Shown here in pieces: positions 9,062 through 18,287 of a stretch of DNA of 64,000 nt. The DNA comes from Pseudomonadota bacterium (GTDB lineage: Bacteria; Pseudomonadota; Alphaproteobacteria; Rhizobiales; JAKPQE01). A program made the position numbers and the translations under genes. Each line of letters begins with the position of its first letter. The first letter of the stretch is position 1. The stretch lies in the NCBI GenBank assembly GCA_029572955.1, contig JAKPQE010000139.1:1-64000 (forward strand), written 5' to 3'. The notes under the pieces were generated by a model, which made no database searches, was not told the DNA's origin, and was given only the letters and a program-made list of their open reading frames with translations.

Positions 9062-10339
9062 TCAGCCACGCGTTTCCGGTGCGCTGGCGGCAGCGCTTGC
9101 GGCGCCCGCCCCGCCCTTGTGCTTGGCCAGCACCGCTTCCGAAATGGAGGCCGGCAGCGGCTTCGGCTTCTCGATGAGACCGAGCAGCGGCAGGATCACC
9201 AGGAAGTGGGCGAAGTAATAGACCGTGCAGATCCGCGCCAGGATGACGTAGATGCCTTCCGCCGGCTTGGCACCGAGCCAGCCGAGCAGCACCGACACGA
9301 CCACCAGCACCCAGAAGAACTGCTTGTAGAGCGGGCGATAGCGGGTCGAACGGACCTTCGAGGTGTCGAGCCAGGGCAGGAAGAACAGCACCAGGATCGC
9401 TGCGAACATCGCGATGACGCCGCCGAGCTTGTCGGGGATGGCGCGCAGGATCGCGTAGAACGGCAGGTAGTACCACTCCGGCACGATGTGGGCCGGCGTC
9501 TTCAGCGGATCGGCCAGCGTGTAGTTGTCCGGATGGCCGAGATAGTTCGGCAGGTAGAACACGAACCAGGCGTAGAAGATCATGAACACGATGATGCCGA
9601 AACCGTCCTTCAGCGTGGCGAAGGGGGTGAACGGAACCGTGTCCTTGGCCGACTTCGGCTCGACGCCGGCCGGGTTGTTCTGGCCGACCACGTGCAGCGC
9701 CCAGACATGCAGGCCGACCACGGCGGCGAGCACGAACGGCAGCAGGTAGTGCAGCGAGAAGAAGCGGTTGAGCGTCGGGTTGTCGACCGAGAAGCCGCCC
9801 CACAGCCAGGTCACGATGGTCTCGCCGACCAGCGGGATGGCCGAGAACAGGTTGGTGATGACGGTCGCGCCCCAGAAGCTCATCTGGCCCCAGGGCAGCA
9901 CGTAGCCCATGAAGCCGGTCGCCATCATGACGAGGTAGATCACCACGCCGAGGATCCACAGGATCTCGCGCGGGGACTTGTAGGACCCGTAGTAGAGACC
10001 GCGGAAGATGTGGATGTAGACCGCGATGAAGAACATCGAGGCGCCGTTGGAATGGAGGTAGCGCAGCAGCCAGCCCCAGTTCACGTCGCGCATGATGTGC
10101 TCGATCGAGCCAAAGGCGATCTGGGTGCTCGGCGCATAATGCATGACCAGCACGATGCCGGTCACGATCTGCACCACCAGCATCACCGACAGGATGCCGC
10201 CGAAGGTCCACCAGTAATTGAGGTTCTTCGGGGTCGGGAACGCGATGAACTGGCCGTGCATCAGGCTGAAGACCGGCAGGCGCTCCTCAATCCACTTCAC
10301 GACCCGGTTCTTCGGCTGAAAGGTCGAATGTCCACTCAT
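9062..10339 (-). CDS. petB: Cytochrome b of the bc1 complex
   Basis: A 425-residue membrane subunit carrying both b haems and the quinol-oxidising and quinone-reducing sites. It has about eight transmembrane helices, the Qo-site [15 protein letters not shown] with PEWY intact, and the haem-ligand His pairs in helices B and D (for example [14 protein letters not shown] and [10 protein letters not shown]). It also has a short Ala-rich C-terminal tail typical of alphaproteobacteria. It is the middle gene of petABC, 25 bases from petC. Confidence 0.96.
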   Translation of the reverse strand: MSGHSTFQPKNRVVKWIEERLPVFSLMHGQFIAFPTPKNLNYWWTFGGILSVMLVVQIVTGIVLVMHYAPSTQIAFGSIEHIMRDVNWGWLLRYLHSNGASMFFIAVYIHIFRGLYYGSYKSPREILWILGVVIYLVMMATGFMGYVLPWGQMSFWGATVITNLFSAIPLVGETIVTWLWGGFSVDNPTLNRFFSLHYLLPFVLAAVVGLHVWALHVVGQNNPAGVEPKSAKDTVPFTPFATLKDGFGIIVFMIFYAWFVFYLPNYLGHPDNYTLADPLKTPAHIVPEWYYLPFYAILRAIPDKLGGVIAMFAAILVLFFLPWLDTSKVRSTRYRPLYKQFFWVLVVVSVLLGWLGAKPAEGIYVILARICTVYYFAHFLVILPLLGLIEKPKPLPASISEAVLAKHKGGAGAASAAASAPETRG

Positions 10340-10382
10340 CAGGTTTTCCTCGCCTAGGAGTTCGCCTAAGGGCGATTGCGCA

Positions 10383-10943
10383 TCAGCCGATCTTGATCGT
10401 CGTGTCGGAGACGAACTGGTACGGCGGAATGTAGAGGTTCTCCGGCGCCGGACCCTTGCGGATGCGGCCGGCGGTGTCGTAGTGCGAGCCGTGGCACGGG
10501 CAGAACCAGCCGTGATAGTCGCCGGACTGGCCGAGCGGCACGCAGCCGAGATGGGTGCAAACGCCGATCATCACCAGGAACGCCTCGTTGCCGGACGCCG
10601 AACGGTTCTCGTTGCTGGCGTCGGCATCGGCGCCGATGTTCGGGTTGCGCGCGCTGGTGTCCTTCAGGTCGCTCATCGGAACGGCCTTGGCCTCTTCGAT
10701 CTCGGCCGCGGTGCGGTTCCGGATGAAGATCGGCTTGCCGCGCCACTTGGCGGTGATGCTCTGGCCTTCGGCAATGGCGCTGACATCCACTTCGATCGAC
10801 GCCAGGGCGAGCGCCGAGGCGTCCGGGTTCATCTGATCGATGAACGGCCAGGCGGCGGCGGCCACGCCGACGGCGGCGACGGCACCGGTGGCGATGAACA
10901 GGAAGTCGCGACGGGTCGGCTCTGCCGTTTCGATTGTCGACAT
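10383..10943 (-). CDS. petA: Rieske iron-sulfur subunit of the bc1 complex
   Basis: A 186-residue subunit with an uncleaved twin-arginine N-terminus (TRRDFLF followed by a hydrophobic anchor) and the 2Fe-2S ligand motifs CTHLGC and CPCHGSHYD. It shuttles electrons from ubiquinol to cytochrome c1. It is first in the petABC operon. Its promoter must lie in the 328-base gap to trmL, which reads the other way. Confidence 0.96.
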   Translation of the reverse strand: MSTIETAEPTRRDFLFIATGAVAAVGVAAAAWPFIDQMNPDASALALASIEVDVSAIAEGQSITAKWRGKPIFIRNRTAAEIEEAKAVPMSDLKDTSARNPNIGADADASNENRSASGNEAFLVMIGVCTHLGCVPLGQSGDYHGWFCPCHGSHYDTAGRIRKGPAPENLYIPPYQFVSDTTIKIG

Positions 10944-11271
10944 GTTTCGATCACATCCTCTTGCAACGACGCGGACCGGTCATCCGCGGTCACGCTCTCC
11001 GCGATGCCGCTGGAAGGCTTGGCGAAGAGCCATGGAATACGACACTTGAGGGGGATCGTCGCGCGGGGTATCGCCCCTGCCCCGCTTTGATCTTCGACTA
11101 TTCCCCCCTGTGGGGTGCGTTTCTGTCACCCTTCGCCAGCCTTGTCCAGCCTCGTGTAGGATAACAGGGGCAGATTGTCGCAATACATGCTAATATGTCA
11201 GTATATTGCACGACTAACCTCCCTCGCGCACCGATTTCGCGGGTCGCGTGCATTGTACTGAACTCTCCACG
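10944..11271. promoter_or_regulatory. Divergent promoter region between petA and trmL
   Basis: A 328-base gap between two divergent genes with no convincing coding frame. It must hold the petABC and trmL promoters. The AT-richer stretch 11160-11215 contains an imperfect inverted repeat with arms GTCGCAATA (11177-11185) and TATTGCACGAC (11204-11214), around ATGCTAATATGTC. It looks like an operator or promoter element, but no known regulator site (FNR, Irr or RirA type) was recognised. Confidence 0.4.
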
Positions 11272-11733
11272 ATGCGAATCGCGCTTTATCAGCCGGATAT
11301 CCCCCAGAACGCGGCGACCATCATCCGCACTGCGGCCTGCCTCGGCCTCGTCGTCGACATCATCGAGCCGGCCGGCTTCCTCGTCTCGGACCGCGCCTTT
11401 CGCCGCGCCGGCATGGACTACCTCGAGCAGGCGAGCGTCGTGACCCATGCCTCCTTCGCCGCTTTCGAGCGCTGGCGGGCCGGCGCCGGCGCGCCGCGCC
11501 TCGTGCTGCTTTCCACCCGGGCGGCGACCCCCTACCTCGATTTCGCCTTCCGCCCCGACGATATCCTGATGCTCGGCCGGGAAAGCGCCGGCGTGCCGGA
11601 CGAGGTCCATGCCCTCGCCGACGCGCGGCTGGTCATCCCGATGCTGGAAGGACGGCGTTCGCTGAATGTCGCGATGGCGACCGCCATGGTGGTCGGCGAG
11701 GCGCTGCGCCAGACCGCCGGTCCCGGCCCCTGA
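11272..11733 (+). CDS. trmL: tRNA (cytidine/uridine(34)-2'-O)-methyltransferase
   Basis: A 153-residue SPOUT methyltransferase that 2'-O-methylates the wobble base of tRNA-Leu isoacceptors. The start MRIALYQPDIPQNAATIIRT and the knot region MLGRESAGVPDEV and MLEGRRSLNVAMATAMV are characteristic. The ATG at 11272 was chosen over an upstream ATG at 11248 because the family begins exactly at MRIALYQP. It is a single-domain protein of normal length. Confidence 0.93.
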   Translation: MRIALYQPDIPQNAATIIRTAACLGLVVDIIEPAGFLVSDRAFRRAGMDYLEQASVVTHASFAAFERWRAGAGAPRLVLLSTRAATPYLDFAFRPDDILMLGRESAGVPDEVHALADARLVIPMLEGRRSLNVAMATAMVVGEALRQTAGPGP

Positions 11734-11739
11734 GGCGAC

Positions 11740-12837
11740 TCAGCCGAGCCGCCGGCCGCGCACCATGTCGCGCAGACGCCCGATCGCCGGCTCGCTGAGC
11801 GCCGCGATCGCCGCCGGGACCGCGATGCCCCCGACCATGGCCGCCGCGAAGCCGGCCAGATTCGGCAAGGGGACGAAGGCGAGCAGCAGCGTCACCACGA
11901 GCATGTGGTTGATGTAGAGCGGATAGGTGAGCTCCCCGAGCCGCCGGTCGAGGCGTCCGAGCGCGCTCGCCCCGTCGAACGGCACCGTCGCGAGAAAGCC
12001 GAAGGTGGCGAGCAGCGACAGGAACAGGCCGATCTGCTGCGGCGTCTGGCGAACGAGGTCGGTGCCGGCGATCGGCGCCGGCATCGCCGCCAGCTGCCAG
12101 AGCGCGGCGGCCAGCGCCACCGCCATGAAGGCGAGCGTCACCTGAAGCTGTCGTCCGCTCCCCTCGCCGCTGCGCGGCAGCTGCTGCGCGGCAACGCCGA
12201 GGACGAAGAACGGCGCATTGGAAAAGACGCCGCCCGAACCGGCCGTCATGAGCCACAGCGCCATGGCACCGCCGCCGAGGACGGCGAGCACCCGGCCGAT
12301 CGGCAGGCGGGCATAGGTCGCGACCGCGAGCGCGCCGAAGAACAGGAGGTAGAACAGCAGCTCCACCCGCACCGCCCAGATGATGCCGATGACGATCGGC
12401 TGGGCCGGATCGATCAGCGCCCGCCCGAACGGCACGAGGGCGAGGATGTTGGCGAGATAGAAGCCCGGCGAGGTCAGGTGATCGAGAAAAAGCGGTGCCG
12501 CGTCGACCACCGGCATCGCCCGGCCGCTTGCCAGGATTGCCGCCGAGACCGCCACCATGATGGCGAGGCCGACGAGATAGGTCGGCACGATGCGCAGCAG
12601 ACGATTGGCGAGGAAGGCGACGGGCCTGCCCGAATAGATGTGCTCGCCGGCCTCGGCGATGATGTAGCCGGAGAGCACGAAGAACATGAAGACCGCGATC
12701 GAACCCGGCTCCAGCGGACCGACCGCCTGGCGCAGCACCGGCGGGGCGACCTGCGCGGCCGCGTGCTGCAGCAGCACGAGCAAGGCCAGCACCAGGCGGA
12801 AGACGCCGAATGGCGCCGGCCGCAAGGCCCGCGCCAC
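11740..12837 (-). CDS. Acyltransferase 3 family membrane protein
   Basis: An integral membrane acyltransferase of the OafA/OatA-like family, about 365 residues with about ten helices. These enzymes O-acylate sugars of exopolysaccharide, lipopolysaccharide or peptidoglycan. Visible are the early FGVFRLVLALLVLLQHAA helix, VFMFFVLSGYIIA, ANRLLRIVPTYL (the conserved R/P region), and late TYPLYINHMLVV. The 5' end is uncertain. A GTG at 12837 puts the first membrane helix at the usual place. A TTG at 12885, preceded by GGCGGGA, would add 16 residues, and the frame is open even further upstream. It is not obviously linked to its neighbours. Confidence 0.82.
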   Translation of the reverse strand: MARALRPAPFGVFRLVLALLVLLQHAAAQVAPPVLRQAVGPLEPGSIAVFMFFVLSGYIIAEAGEHIYSGRPVAFLANRLLRIVPTYLVGLAIMVAVSAAILASGRAMPVVDAAPLFLDHLTSPGFYLANILALVPFGRALIDPAQPIVIGIIWAVRVELLFYLLFFGALAVATYARLPIGRVLAVLGGGAMALWLMTAGSGGVFSNAPFFVLGVAAQQLPRSGEGSGRQLQVTLAFMAVALAAALWQLAAMPAPIAGTDLVRQTPQQIGLFLSLLATFGFLATVPFDGASALGRLDRRLGELTYPLYINHMLVVTLLLAFVPLPNLAGFAAAMVGGIAVPAAIAALSEPAIGRLRDMVRGRRLG

Positions 12838-13033
12838 CTGCCCGGATCCGGTCCCGGCCGCAGTCTCCAGAACGAGGTAGCTCAACGCTGCGATCCCGCC
12901 TTCGTGAAGTCGGTCGCAGACTACCACGCCGGCGCCCGCACGGCGTCGGCAAACCGGGTTTAACCTTAAGAAGGAAAAGGCGTTTTCGATGCCCGCCGCG
13001 ATCGGATCGGCGACCCGGCGGGCATCGGACGCG

Positions 13034-13579
13034 TCAGCTTGCCGCGCGCCGGTTGGGCAACATGCGCACCAGCGTCTGGTCGTGGTCGAACCAGTGGTGC
13101 TTGAGGGCGGCGGCGACATGCACGGCGACGAGCCCGAGGAGCCCCCAGGCGAGGACCTCGTGCACTTCTCCCAGCACCTCCTTCAGCTCCTCGTTCGGGG
13201 CAACGAGCGAGGGAAGCGAGAAGAGGCCGAGGTCGACGGTGTGGCCGCCGGCCGAGACCATCGCCCAGCCGACCAGCGGAATGGCGAGGAGCAGGAGATA
13301 GGCGCCGACATGGACGACGCCGGCGGCGAGGCGCTCCAGCGGCGTGCCGGCGACCGGCGCGGGCGAGCCGGAGATGCCGCGGCGCACGAGGCGCAGCGCC
13401 GCCACGAGGAACACGGCGACGCCGATCGCCTCGTGCGTGTTGATGACGAGGCCCTTCAGGGGCCCCCGCGGCAGCTCTTCCAAGACGAGGCCGAGCGGGA
13501 AGACGACGAAGATGAGGATGGCCCCGAGCCAGTGCATCAGCTTGGCCGAGGAGGTGTACTCTTGCGGGGAGGTGCGCAT
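13034..13579 (-). CDS. Cytochrome b561 family protein
   Basis: A 181-residue membrane protein with four transmembrane helices and the His residues expected to bind two b haems, as in KLMHWLGAI, NTHEAIGV, VVHVGAYLLLL and VHEVLAWGLLGLVAVH. Bacterial members oxidise quinol, for example to reduce superoxide (CybB type), or serve as electron donors to periplasmic enzymes. It is divergent from hemF, the haem-biosynthesis gene at 13709, which may share the 129-base regulatory gap. The specific partner is not evident. Confidence 0.88.
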   Translation of the reverse strand: MRTSPQEYTSSAKLMHWLGAILIFVVFPLGLVLEELPRGPLKGLVINTHEAIGVAVFLVAALRLVRRGISGSPAPVAGTPLERLAAGVVHVGAYLLLLAIPLVGWAMVSAGGHTVDLGLFSLPSLVAPNEELKEVLGEVHEVLAWGLLGLVAVHVAAALKHHWFDHDQTLVRMLPNRRAAS

Positions 13580-13708
13580 GATCTATGTTCCTTCACCTGA
13601 TGCGCCGCGGCCCTCGCATCCATATGGCCGCGGCTGTCGAATTGCACCTTGCGCCCGTCCGCCTGACGGGACGCTGTCACCCTTCCGACCGATCGAGGAG
13701 CGCTGCCG

Positions 13709-14590
13709 ATGTCTGCCGAGCTCGACACGCAAAAGGAGCGCGCCTCACGCTGGTTCGGCGAGTTGCGCGACGCGATCTGCGCCGCCTTCGAGGCGATCGA
13801 GGATCGCGCCCCGGCGCTCTACGACGGCCCGGCCGGCCGTTTCGAGAGGAAGCCCTGGCAGCGCACCGACCACAGCGGCGCGCCCGGCGGCGGCGGCGTC
13901 ATGTCGATGATGCGCGGCCGGGTATTCGAGAAGGTCGGTGTCCACACCTCGGCCGTCTTCGGCGAGTTCGCCCCCGAGTTTCGCGCCCAGATCCCGGGCG
14001 CCGCCGACGATCCGCGCTTCTGGGCCTCGGGCATCTCGCTCATCGCCCACCCGCTGAACCCGAACGTGCCGACCGTCCACATGAACACCCGCATGGTGGT
14101 GACCACCCGCCAGTGGTTCGGCGGCGGCGCCGACCTGACGCCGGTGCTCGACCGGCGCCGGACTGAGGACGATCCCGACACCCTCGCCTTCCACGGTCAC
14201 ATGCAGCGCGCCTGCGCGGCCCATCCGGCCGTCGCCGACTATCCGCGCTTCAAGGACTGGTGCGACGAATACTTCTTCCTCAAACATCGCAACGAGCCGC
14301 GCGGCATCGGCGGCATCTTCTACGACTACGTCAATACCGGTGACTTCGAGGCCGATTTCGCCTTCACCCGCGACGTCGGCCGGGCGTTCCTCGCCGCCTA
14401 TTCGGAAGTCGTCGAGGGCAATGTCGCGACGCCCTGGAACGCGGCCGACCGCGAGGAACAGCTGGTGCGTCGTGGCCGCTATGTCGAGTTCAACCTGCTC
14501 TACGATCGCGGCACGATCTTCGGCCTGAAGACCGGCGGCAACGTCGAGTCGATCCTCTCCTCGATGCCGCCGCTGGTACGCTGGCCCTGA
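13709..14590 (+). CDS. hemF: Oxygen-dependent coproporphyrinogen III oxidase
   Basis: A 293-residue cytosolic enzyme of haem synthesis that uses O2 to decarboxylate coproporphyrinogen III to protoporphyrinogen IX. Motifs include [47 protein letters not shown] and the C-terminal [27 protein letters not shown] ribosome site lies 8 bases before the ATG. It is a complete protein of normal length. A CtrA-like half-site and the GGDEF-EAL gene follow. Confidence 0.96.
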   Translation: MSAELDTQKERASRWFGELRDAICAAFEAIEDRAPALYDGPAGRFERKPWQRTDHSGAPGGGGVMSMMRGRVFEKVGVHTSAVFGEFAPEFRAQIPGAADDPRFWASGISLIAHPLNPNVPTVHMNTRMVVTTRQWFGGGADLTPVLDRRRTEDDPDTLAFHGHMQRACAAHPAVADYPRFKDWCDEYFFLKHRNEPRGIGGIFYDYVNTGDFEADFAFTRDVGRAFLAAYSEVVEGNVATPWNAADREEQLVRRGRYVEFNLLYDRGTIFGLKTGGNVESILSSMPPLVRWP

Positions 14591-14619
14591 GCGTCTTCGC
14601 CGGGCCCGCGAACGCTTCG

Positions 14620-14627
14620 TTAACCAT
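14620..14627 (+). promoter_or_regulatory. Possible CtrA half-site upstream of the GGDEF-EAL gene
   Basis: TTAACCAT matches exactly the half-site form recognised by CtrA in Caulobacter. It lies 63 bases before the GGDEF-EAL start, in a 99-base gap, and a second TTAA follows at 14644. An eight-base match can arise by chance. The placement in a promoter and the presence of sciP in the same window make it worth noting. Confidence 0.3.
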
Positions 14628-14689
14628 GCCGGTTTCCCCGGAATTAAGCAAAATGCGCCTATCCTGCGATCACTACTCGGGGAGGCGAC

Positions 14690-17050
14690 ATGAAATCCAA
14701 GTCCAGAGACCGCGACCAGTATGTGGTTGCAGCCCTCTTCGCGCTCGGTGTCCTGGCGACCGGCGCCACGTACATGTCTTCCGACGTCATCGCCACGCGC
14801 TTCGTGCGGGCGGCAACCGTCGATACCGGCCTGCGCTGGTCGACCATCGTCGCCGATGCCACCGCGACCGCCGGCAAGCTCGACGGTGAGGTGCTCTCCT
14901 GGCGGCTCTCCTCGGAACTGCGCGACGCCAGCGGTTTCGCGCCGATCTCCTCGGTTTCGGTCTATGACGCAGCCGGCAACGAGATCGCCGCCACCAATCC
15001 CGACACCGGTTTCGGCATGCGCGCCGGCCTCGCCCTCGACACCACCGACAGCGCCTCGCTGCGCGAAGCCCTCGCCGGCCGCCTCAACGTTCTGGAGCGC
15101 GAAAGCCACGGCAGCGCCGGCCAGCGCCGCTTCGCCGACATCTACGCGCCCGTCGCCCTCGGTGCCGCCGGAACCGGCGTCGTCAAGGTGACGATCGACA
15201 AGACCGAGCCGGTCGCCGTCTTTTCCAGCGCCTTCGAGATGGTGACGAGCCTCACCGCCTTCACCCTCTGGATCGCCTTCATCATCCCTACCTTCATCGC
15301 CTGGCGCCGCATCGAGGATCGCCGCCAGGCGCAGAACCGCATCGAGTACCTCGCCCACCACGACGCCCTCACCGACCTGCCGAACCGCGTCCAGTTCAAC
15401 GCCAAGCTCGCCGAGGCGCTGGCCCGCGGCGAACGCCACGGCAAGAAGGTCGCCGTGCTCTGCCTCGACCTCGACCGCTTCAAGGACGTCAACGACACGC
15501 TCGGCCATCCGATCGGCGATGCGCTGCTGAAGCGCACGGCGGACCGGCTGCGCACCTCGATCAGCAAGATCGACACGATCGGCCGCCTCGGCGGCGACGA
15601 GTTCGCGGTCGTTGCCGAAGGCATCGAGGCGATCGAGGACGCGATCCCGCTCGCCGAGCGCCTGTGCGACATCATGGCCGAGGCGATCCAGGTCAACGGC
15701 CACGACATCGCCAGTTCGACCTCGATCGGCATCGCCATCGCCCCCGACGACGGCCTGACCGCCGACGACCTCCTGAAGAACGCCGACCTCGCCCTCTATC
15801 GGGCCAAGACCGACGGCCGCAACACCTTCCGCTTCTTCGAGGAGGAGATGGACATCGCGCTGCAGCGCCGCCGCCTGCTCGAGCACGACATGCGCCAGGC
15901 GCTGCGGCTCGGCCAGTTCGACCTGCACTATCAGCCGCAATACGACCTCAACACCAACGAACTGGTCGGCTACGAGGCGCTGCTGCGCTGGCAGCACCCC
16001 GAAGAAGGCACCATGCAGCCGCACCAGTTCATTCCGGTCGCCGAGGAGTCCGGCCTCATCGTCCAGATCGGCCATTGGGTCCTCAATCGCGCCTGCACCG
16101 ACGCCGCCGGCTGGCCGAGCTACGTCAAGATGGCCGTCAACCTGTCGCCGGCCCAGTTCCGCAATCACGAGATCGTCGAGACGGTGCGCGCCGCCCTCGC
16201 CGCCTCCGGCCTCGCCCCCGGTCGCCTCGAACTCGAGATCACCGAGGGCATGCTGCTGCAGAACACCGAGACGACCCTGTCGATCCTCAACGAGCTGCGC
16301 GCCATCGGCGTCTCGATCGCCATGGACGATTTCGGCACCGGCTATTCGAGCCTCAGCTACCTGTCGCGCTTCCCGTTCGACAAGATCAAGATCGACCGCT
16401 CGTTCATCGACAACCTGCACCGTGACAGCAATGCCACGGCGCTCGTCAACACCATCATCGGCCTCGGCCGCTCGCTCAACATGACCATCACCGCCGAGGG
16501 CGTCGAGACCTCCGAGCAGGCCTCGTTCCTCAGGTCCTGCGGCTGCAACGAGGTCCAGGGCTATCTCTACGGCATGCCCGATGCCGAGGGCGGCAGCGCC
16601 GGCATGGCGACGCTGGAGCACCCCTCCGAGGTCTTCGCCGCCGCCGAGGCACGCGCCGACGAATTGCCCGGCCACTTCGCCGAGCGCCTGCTCGACGAAG
16701 CGGGCGGCACCGCTCTCGACGGACTGCAGGACGAGCCCGCCGGCGCCACTGCGCCGGTCCACATCGCATCCGAACTCGATTTCGGCGAGACCGCGGACGA
16801 GCCCGCCCCGGCCGCCGGCACCGTCCAGCCGCTGACCGTCAGCATCGAGCCCCCCGCCCCCGGCGAGGACATCGACGGCGAACCGCTGCCCGAGGAATTC
16901 GAGCCCGAGAAATGGTCGACGCGGCTGCGCGAAATGGCCCACAAGGCCCGCACCGACGCCGCCGGTGCCGAGTTCGATCTCGGCCCTGCCTCGGAGGAGG
17001 AAACCTCCGAGATCGGCGCCGACGGCAGCAAGCTCGTGCGCGTCGCCTGA
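14690..17050 (+). CDS. Membrane-bound GGDEF-EAL c-di-GMP turnover protein
   Basis: A 786-residue protein. A first membrane helix (about 11-28) and a second (about 185-207) enclose a periplasmic sensor region. Then come a diguanylate cyclase domain with an intact GGDEF at about 301-305 and a phosphodiesterase domain with EAL at about 429-431, plus the metal/catalytic DDFGTGYSSLSYL and TAEGVET. The inhibitory I-site Arg is absent: the four residues before TIGRLGGDEF are SKID, not RxxD. After the EAL domain (about residue 650) an acidic Pro/Ala-rich tail of about 130 residues follows. Both activities could be real, but the net direction cannot be told. GGGGAGG precedes the ATG, and a strong terminator follows. 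Confidence 0.93.
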   Translation: MKSKSRDRDQYVVAALFALGVLATGATYMSSDVIATRFVRAATVDTGLRWSTIVADATATAGKLDGEVLSWRLSSELRDASGFAPISSVSVYDAAGNEIAATNPDTGFGMRAGLALDTTDSASLREALAGRLNVLERESHGSAGQRRFADIYAPVALGAAGTGVVKVTIDKTEPVAVFSSAFEMVTSLTAFTLWIAFIIPTFIAWRRIEDRRQAQNRIEYLAHHDALTDLPNRVQFNAKLAEALARGERHGKKVAVLCLDLDRFKDVNDTLGHPIGDALLKRTADRLRTSISKIDTIGRLGGDEFAVVAEGIEAIEDAIPLAERLCDIMAEAIQVNGHDIASSTSIGIAIAPDDGLTADDLLKNADLALYRAKTDGRNTFRFFEEEMDIALQRRRLLEHDMRQALRLGQFDLHYQPQYDLNTNELVGYEALLRWQHPEEGTMQPHQFIPVAEESGLIVQIGHWVLNRACTDAAGWPSYVKMAVNLSPAQFRNHEIVETVRAALAASGLAPGRLELEITEGMLLQNTETTLSILNELRAIGVSIAMDDFGTGYSSLSYLSRFPFDKIKIDRSFIDNLHRDSNATALVNTIIGLGRSLNMTITAEGVETSEQASFLRSCGCNEVQGYLYGMPDAEGGSAGMATLEHPSEVFAAAEARADELPGHFAERLLDEAGGTALDGLQDEPAGATAPVHIASELDFGETADEPAPAAGTVQPLTVSIEPPAPGEDIDGEPLPEEFEPEKWSTRLREMAHKARTDAAGAEFDLGPASEEETSEIGADGSKLVRVA

Positions 17051-17079
17051 CCGAAAAGACCATTGACAATTCGCAACCG

Positions 17080-17111
17080 CCGCCCCGGTCTTCCGGGGCG
17101 GTTTTTCTTTT
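17080..17111 (+). terminator. Rho-independent terminator of the GGDEF-EAL gene
   Basis: A perfect 9-bp stem, CCGCCCCGG-TCTT-CCGGGGCGG, is followed by TTTTTCTTTT. It lies 30 bases after the stop codon. Confidence 0.95.
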
Positions 17112-17247
17112 GTATATCAATTAGTTGATTGAAAGTCCTGCTGTGCGACAATCGGCACTCCTGCCGCGCGCCGCGAACGCCTTACATCGGCCGGGTCGAA
17201 GATTTTCTCCCGAAAGACCAGACCCCGACAAGGCAAGGACCCGACCC

Positions 17248-17637
17248 ATGAAGCAGATGCTCCTGCAGGAGAAGTACCCGGTTTTCGCCCTCGAGCTGAA
17301 GAAGTCCGAGACCGACATGAAGACCGTCGACGACATCGTCGAGGCCCTCAAGGCCCGGATCGCCGAGGACGAACGCATCGCCTACATCGCCACCTTCGAC
17401 CACATGGACCACACCATGGGCCTCGGCGGCGAGATCAACCCGGCCATCAAGGACGCCCGCAACCTCGTCTTCTGCTTCGGCTTCGCCCTGCCGAGCCCGA
17501 TGGTCCTCGCGGTGCGCCCGCGCTCGATCGGCATCGCCGACATGGGCGAGCACTTCCTCATCTCCTTCCTCGAGCCGCCGATGGAAGTCGCGACGAAGTC
17601 GATGGAAGCCTGGTGCAAGGGCCTCGCCCGCGCCTGA
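17248..17637 (+). CDS. DUF6858-like small protein
   Basis: A 129-residue soluble protein with no signal peptide. The sequence pattern KYPVFALELKKSETDMKTVDDIVEALKARI, FDHMDHTMGLGG, NLVFCFGFALPSP and VLAVRPRSIGIADMGEHFLISFLEPP resembles the family I know as DUF6858, whose function is not established. That assignment is from memory of the pattern and should be tested. The ATG at 17248 follows AAGGCAAGGA by about 9 bases; the frame is open upstream but without a better site. A long GC palindrome about 70 bases downstream may terminate it. Its neighbours are not functionally related. Confidence 0.75.
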   Translation: MKQMLLQEKYPVFALELKKSETDMKTVDDIVEALKARIAEDERIAYIATFDHMDHTMGLGGEINPAIKDARNLVFCFGFALPSPMVLAVRPRSIGIADMGEHFLISFLEPPMEVATKSMEAWCKGLARA

Positions 17638-17706
17638 CGGAAAAGAACGGGCCCAGGGATCCGCGCGCCGTATTCGCCCCCGTTGCGCAAAGGTCCGTTC
17701 AGCCCG

Positions 17707-17734
17707 GCGGGGTCGCGCCCTGGCGCGACCCCGC
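17707..17734. terminator. Perfect 13-bp palindrome, probable terminator at the edge of the cca duplication
   Basis: Arms GCGGGGTCGCGCC (17707-17719) and GGCGCGACCCCGC (17722-17734) with a 2-base loop, followed on the plus strand by TTTC. The right arm runs into the first bases of the duplicated cca 3' end. It may terminate the DUF6858-like gene, though the T-run is short. Its exact placement at the duplication edge is notable. Confidence 0.6.
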
Positions 17735-17854
17735 TTTCTCCGCCGCGACCATGTCGACGCGCCGCGCTTTCAGCGCCGCCGCGTCGGGCGCGAACCGTTC
17801 GGCGATCCACCATGTCTCGAGCGCCGCGATGAGGCGGCCGACGCCCCTGCCCGG
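17731..17854 (-). pseudogene. Displaced copy of the 3' end of cca
   Basis: These 124 bases align without gaps to 18716-18839, the 3' end of the cca gene, with about 12 or 13 mismatches (roughly 90% identity). In the minus frame they still read GRGVGRLIAALETWWIAERF, then PDAAALKAR and MVAAEKA, matching the CCA-enzyme C-terminus. The homology stops abruptly on both sides. There is no start or N-terminal part, so it is a gene remnant. It sits on the far side of the higBA module, in the same orientation as intact cca. Confidence 0.9.
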
Positions 17855-17862
17855 TCTCACTC

Positions 17863-17891
17863 CCCTCGCCCCCTTGCGAAGGGGGAGAGGG
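17863..17891. repeat. REP-like palindrome
   Basis: Inverted repeat with arms CCCTCGCCCCCTT (17863-17875) and AAGGGGGAGAGGG (17879-17891), one mismatch, and loop GCG. It lies between the cca remnant and the end of higA. It has the look of a short extragenic palindrome and could also act as a terminator stem for higA, though no T-run follows on the minus strand. Confidence 0.55.
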
Positions 17892-17909
17892 ATCGACGCC
17901 GTTTCAGGA

Positions 17910-18287
17910 TCATCCCCGCCCGGAATGCGGTTCCGCAGTATCGCCCTTTCCCGTGGAACGGGCCTCGCCATCCCGCCCCAACCCGCTGAGAGCAACGGGC
18001 GGACGGTCCGGGAACTGCACGATGAGGTCGAGCTTGCCGCCCATCGCCTCGACATAGCTGCGCAAGGTCGAGAGCAGTACGTCGGTGCGTTTCTCCAGTC
18101 GTGAGACATTGTCCTGCGTGATCCCGAGAATCTCCGCGAGGCGGGCCTGCGTCAGATCCCGGGCCTTGCGCAAATCCTGCAAGGTTTCGACCTCGGCGAT
18201 CAATTCGGCAGCGCGCGCCTCGGCACGCCGGCGCTCTTCCGGCGTCATGCTCTTCTCGAAAACCTCTTTTGCCGCAATCGCCATCAT
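17910..18287 (-). CDS. higA: Antitoxin of a HigBA-type toxin-antitoxin module (XRE family)
   Basis: A 125-residue DNA-binding antitoxin. An acidic helical N-terminal part (EERRRAEARAAELIAEVETL) is followed by a helix-turn-helix of the XRE type, LTQARLAEILGITQDNVSRLEKR (residues about 45-67), and the typical IVQFPDRPPV ending. The last 20 or so residues (GEARSTGKGDTAEPHSGRG) look like read-through beyond the usual end. Its start overlaps the toxin stop by 4 bases. The toxin-first order is the HigBA arrangement. It should repress its own promoter. Confidence 0.85.
   Translation of the reverse strand: MMAIAAKEVFEKSMTPEERRRAEARAAELIAEVETLQDLRKARDLTQARLAEILGITQDNVSRLEKRTDVLLSTLRSYVEAMGGKLDLIVQFPDRPPVALSGLGRDGEARSTGKGDTAEPHSGRG

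Noticed and set aside
13745-16942. A minus-strand frame of over 1,000 codons opposite hemF and the GGDEF-EAL gene
   Set aside because: It is the antisense shadow of two well-identified plus-strand genes and crosses their boundary without any ribosome site.
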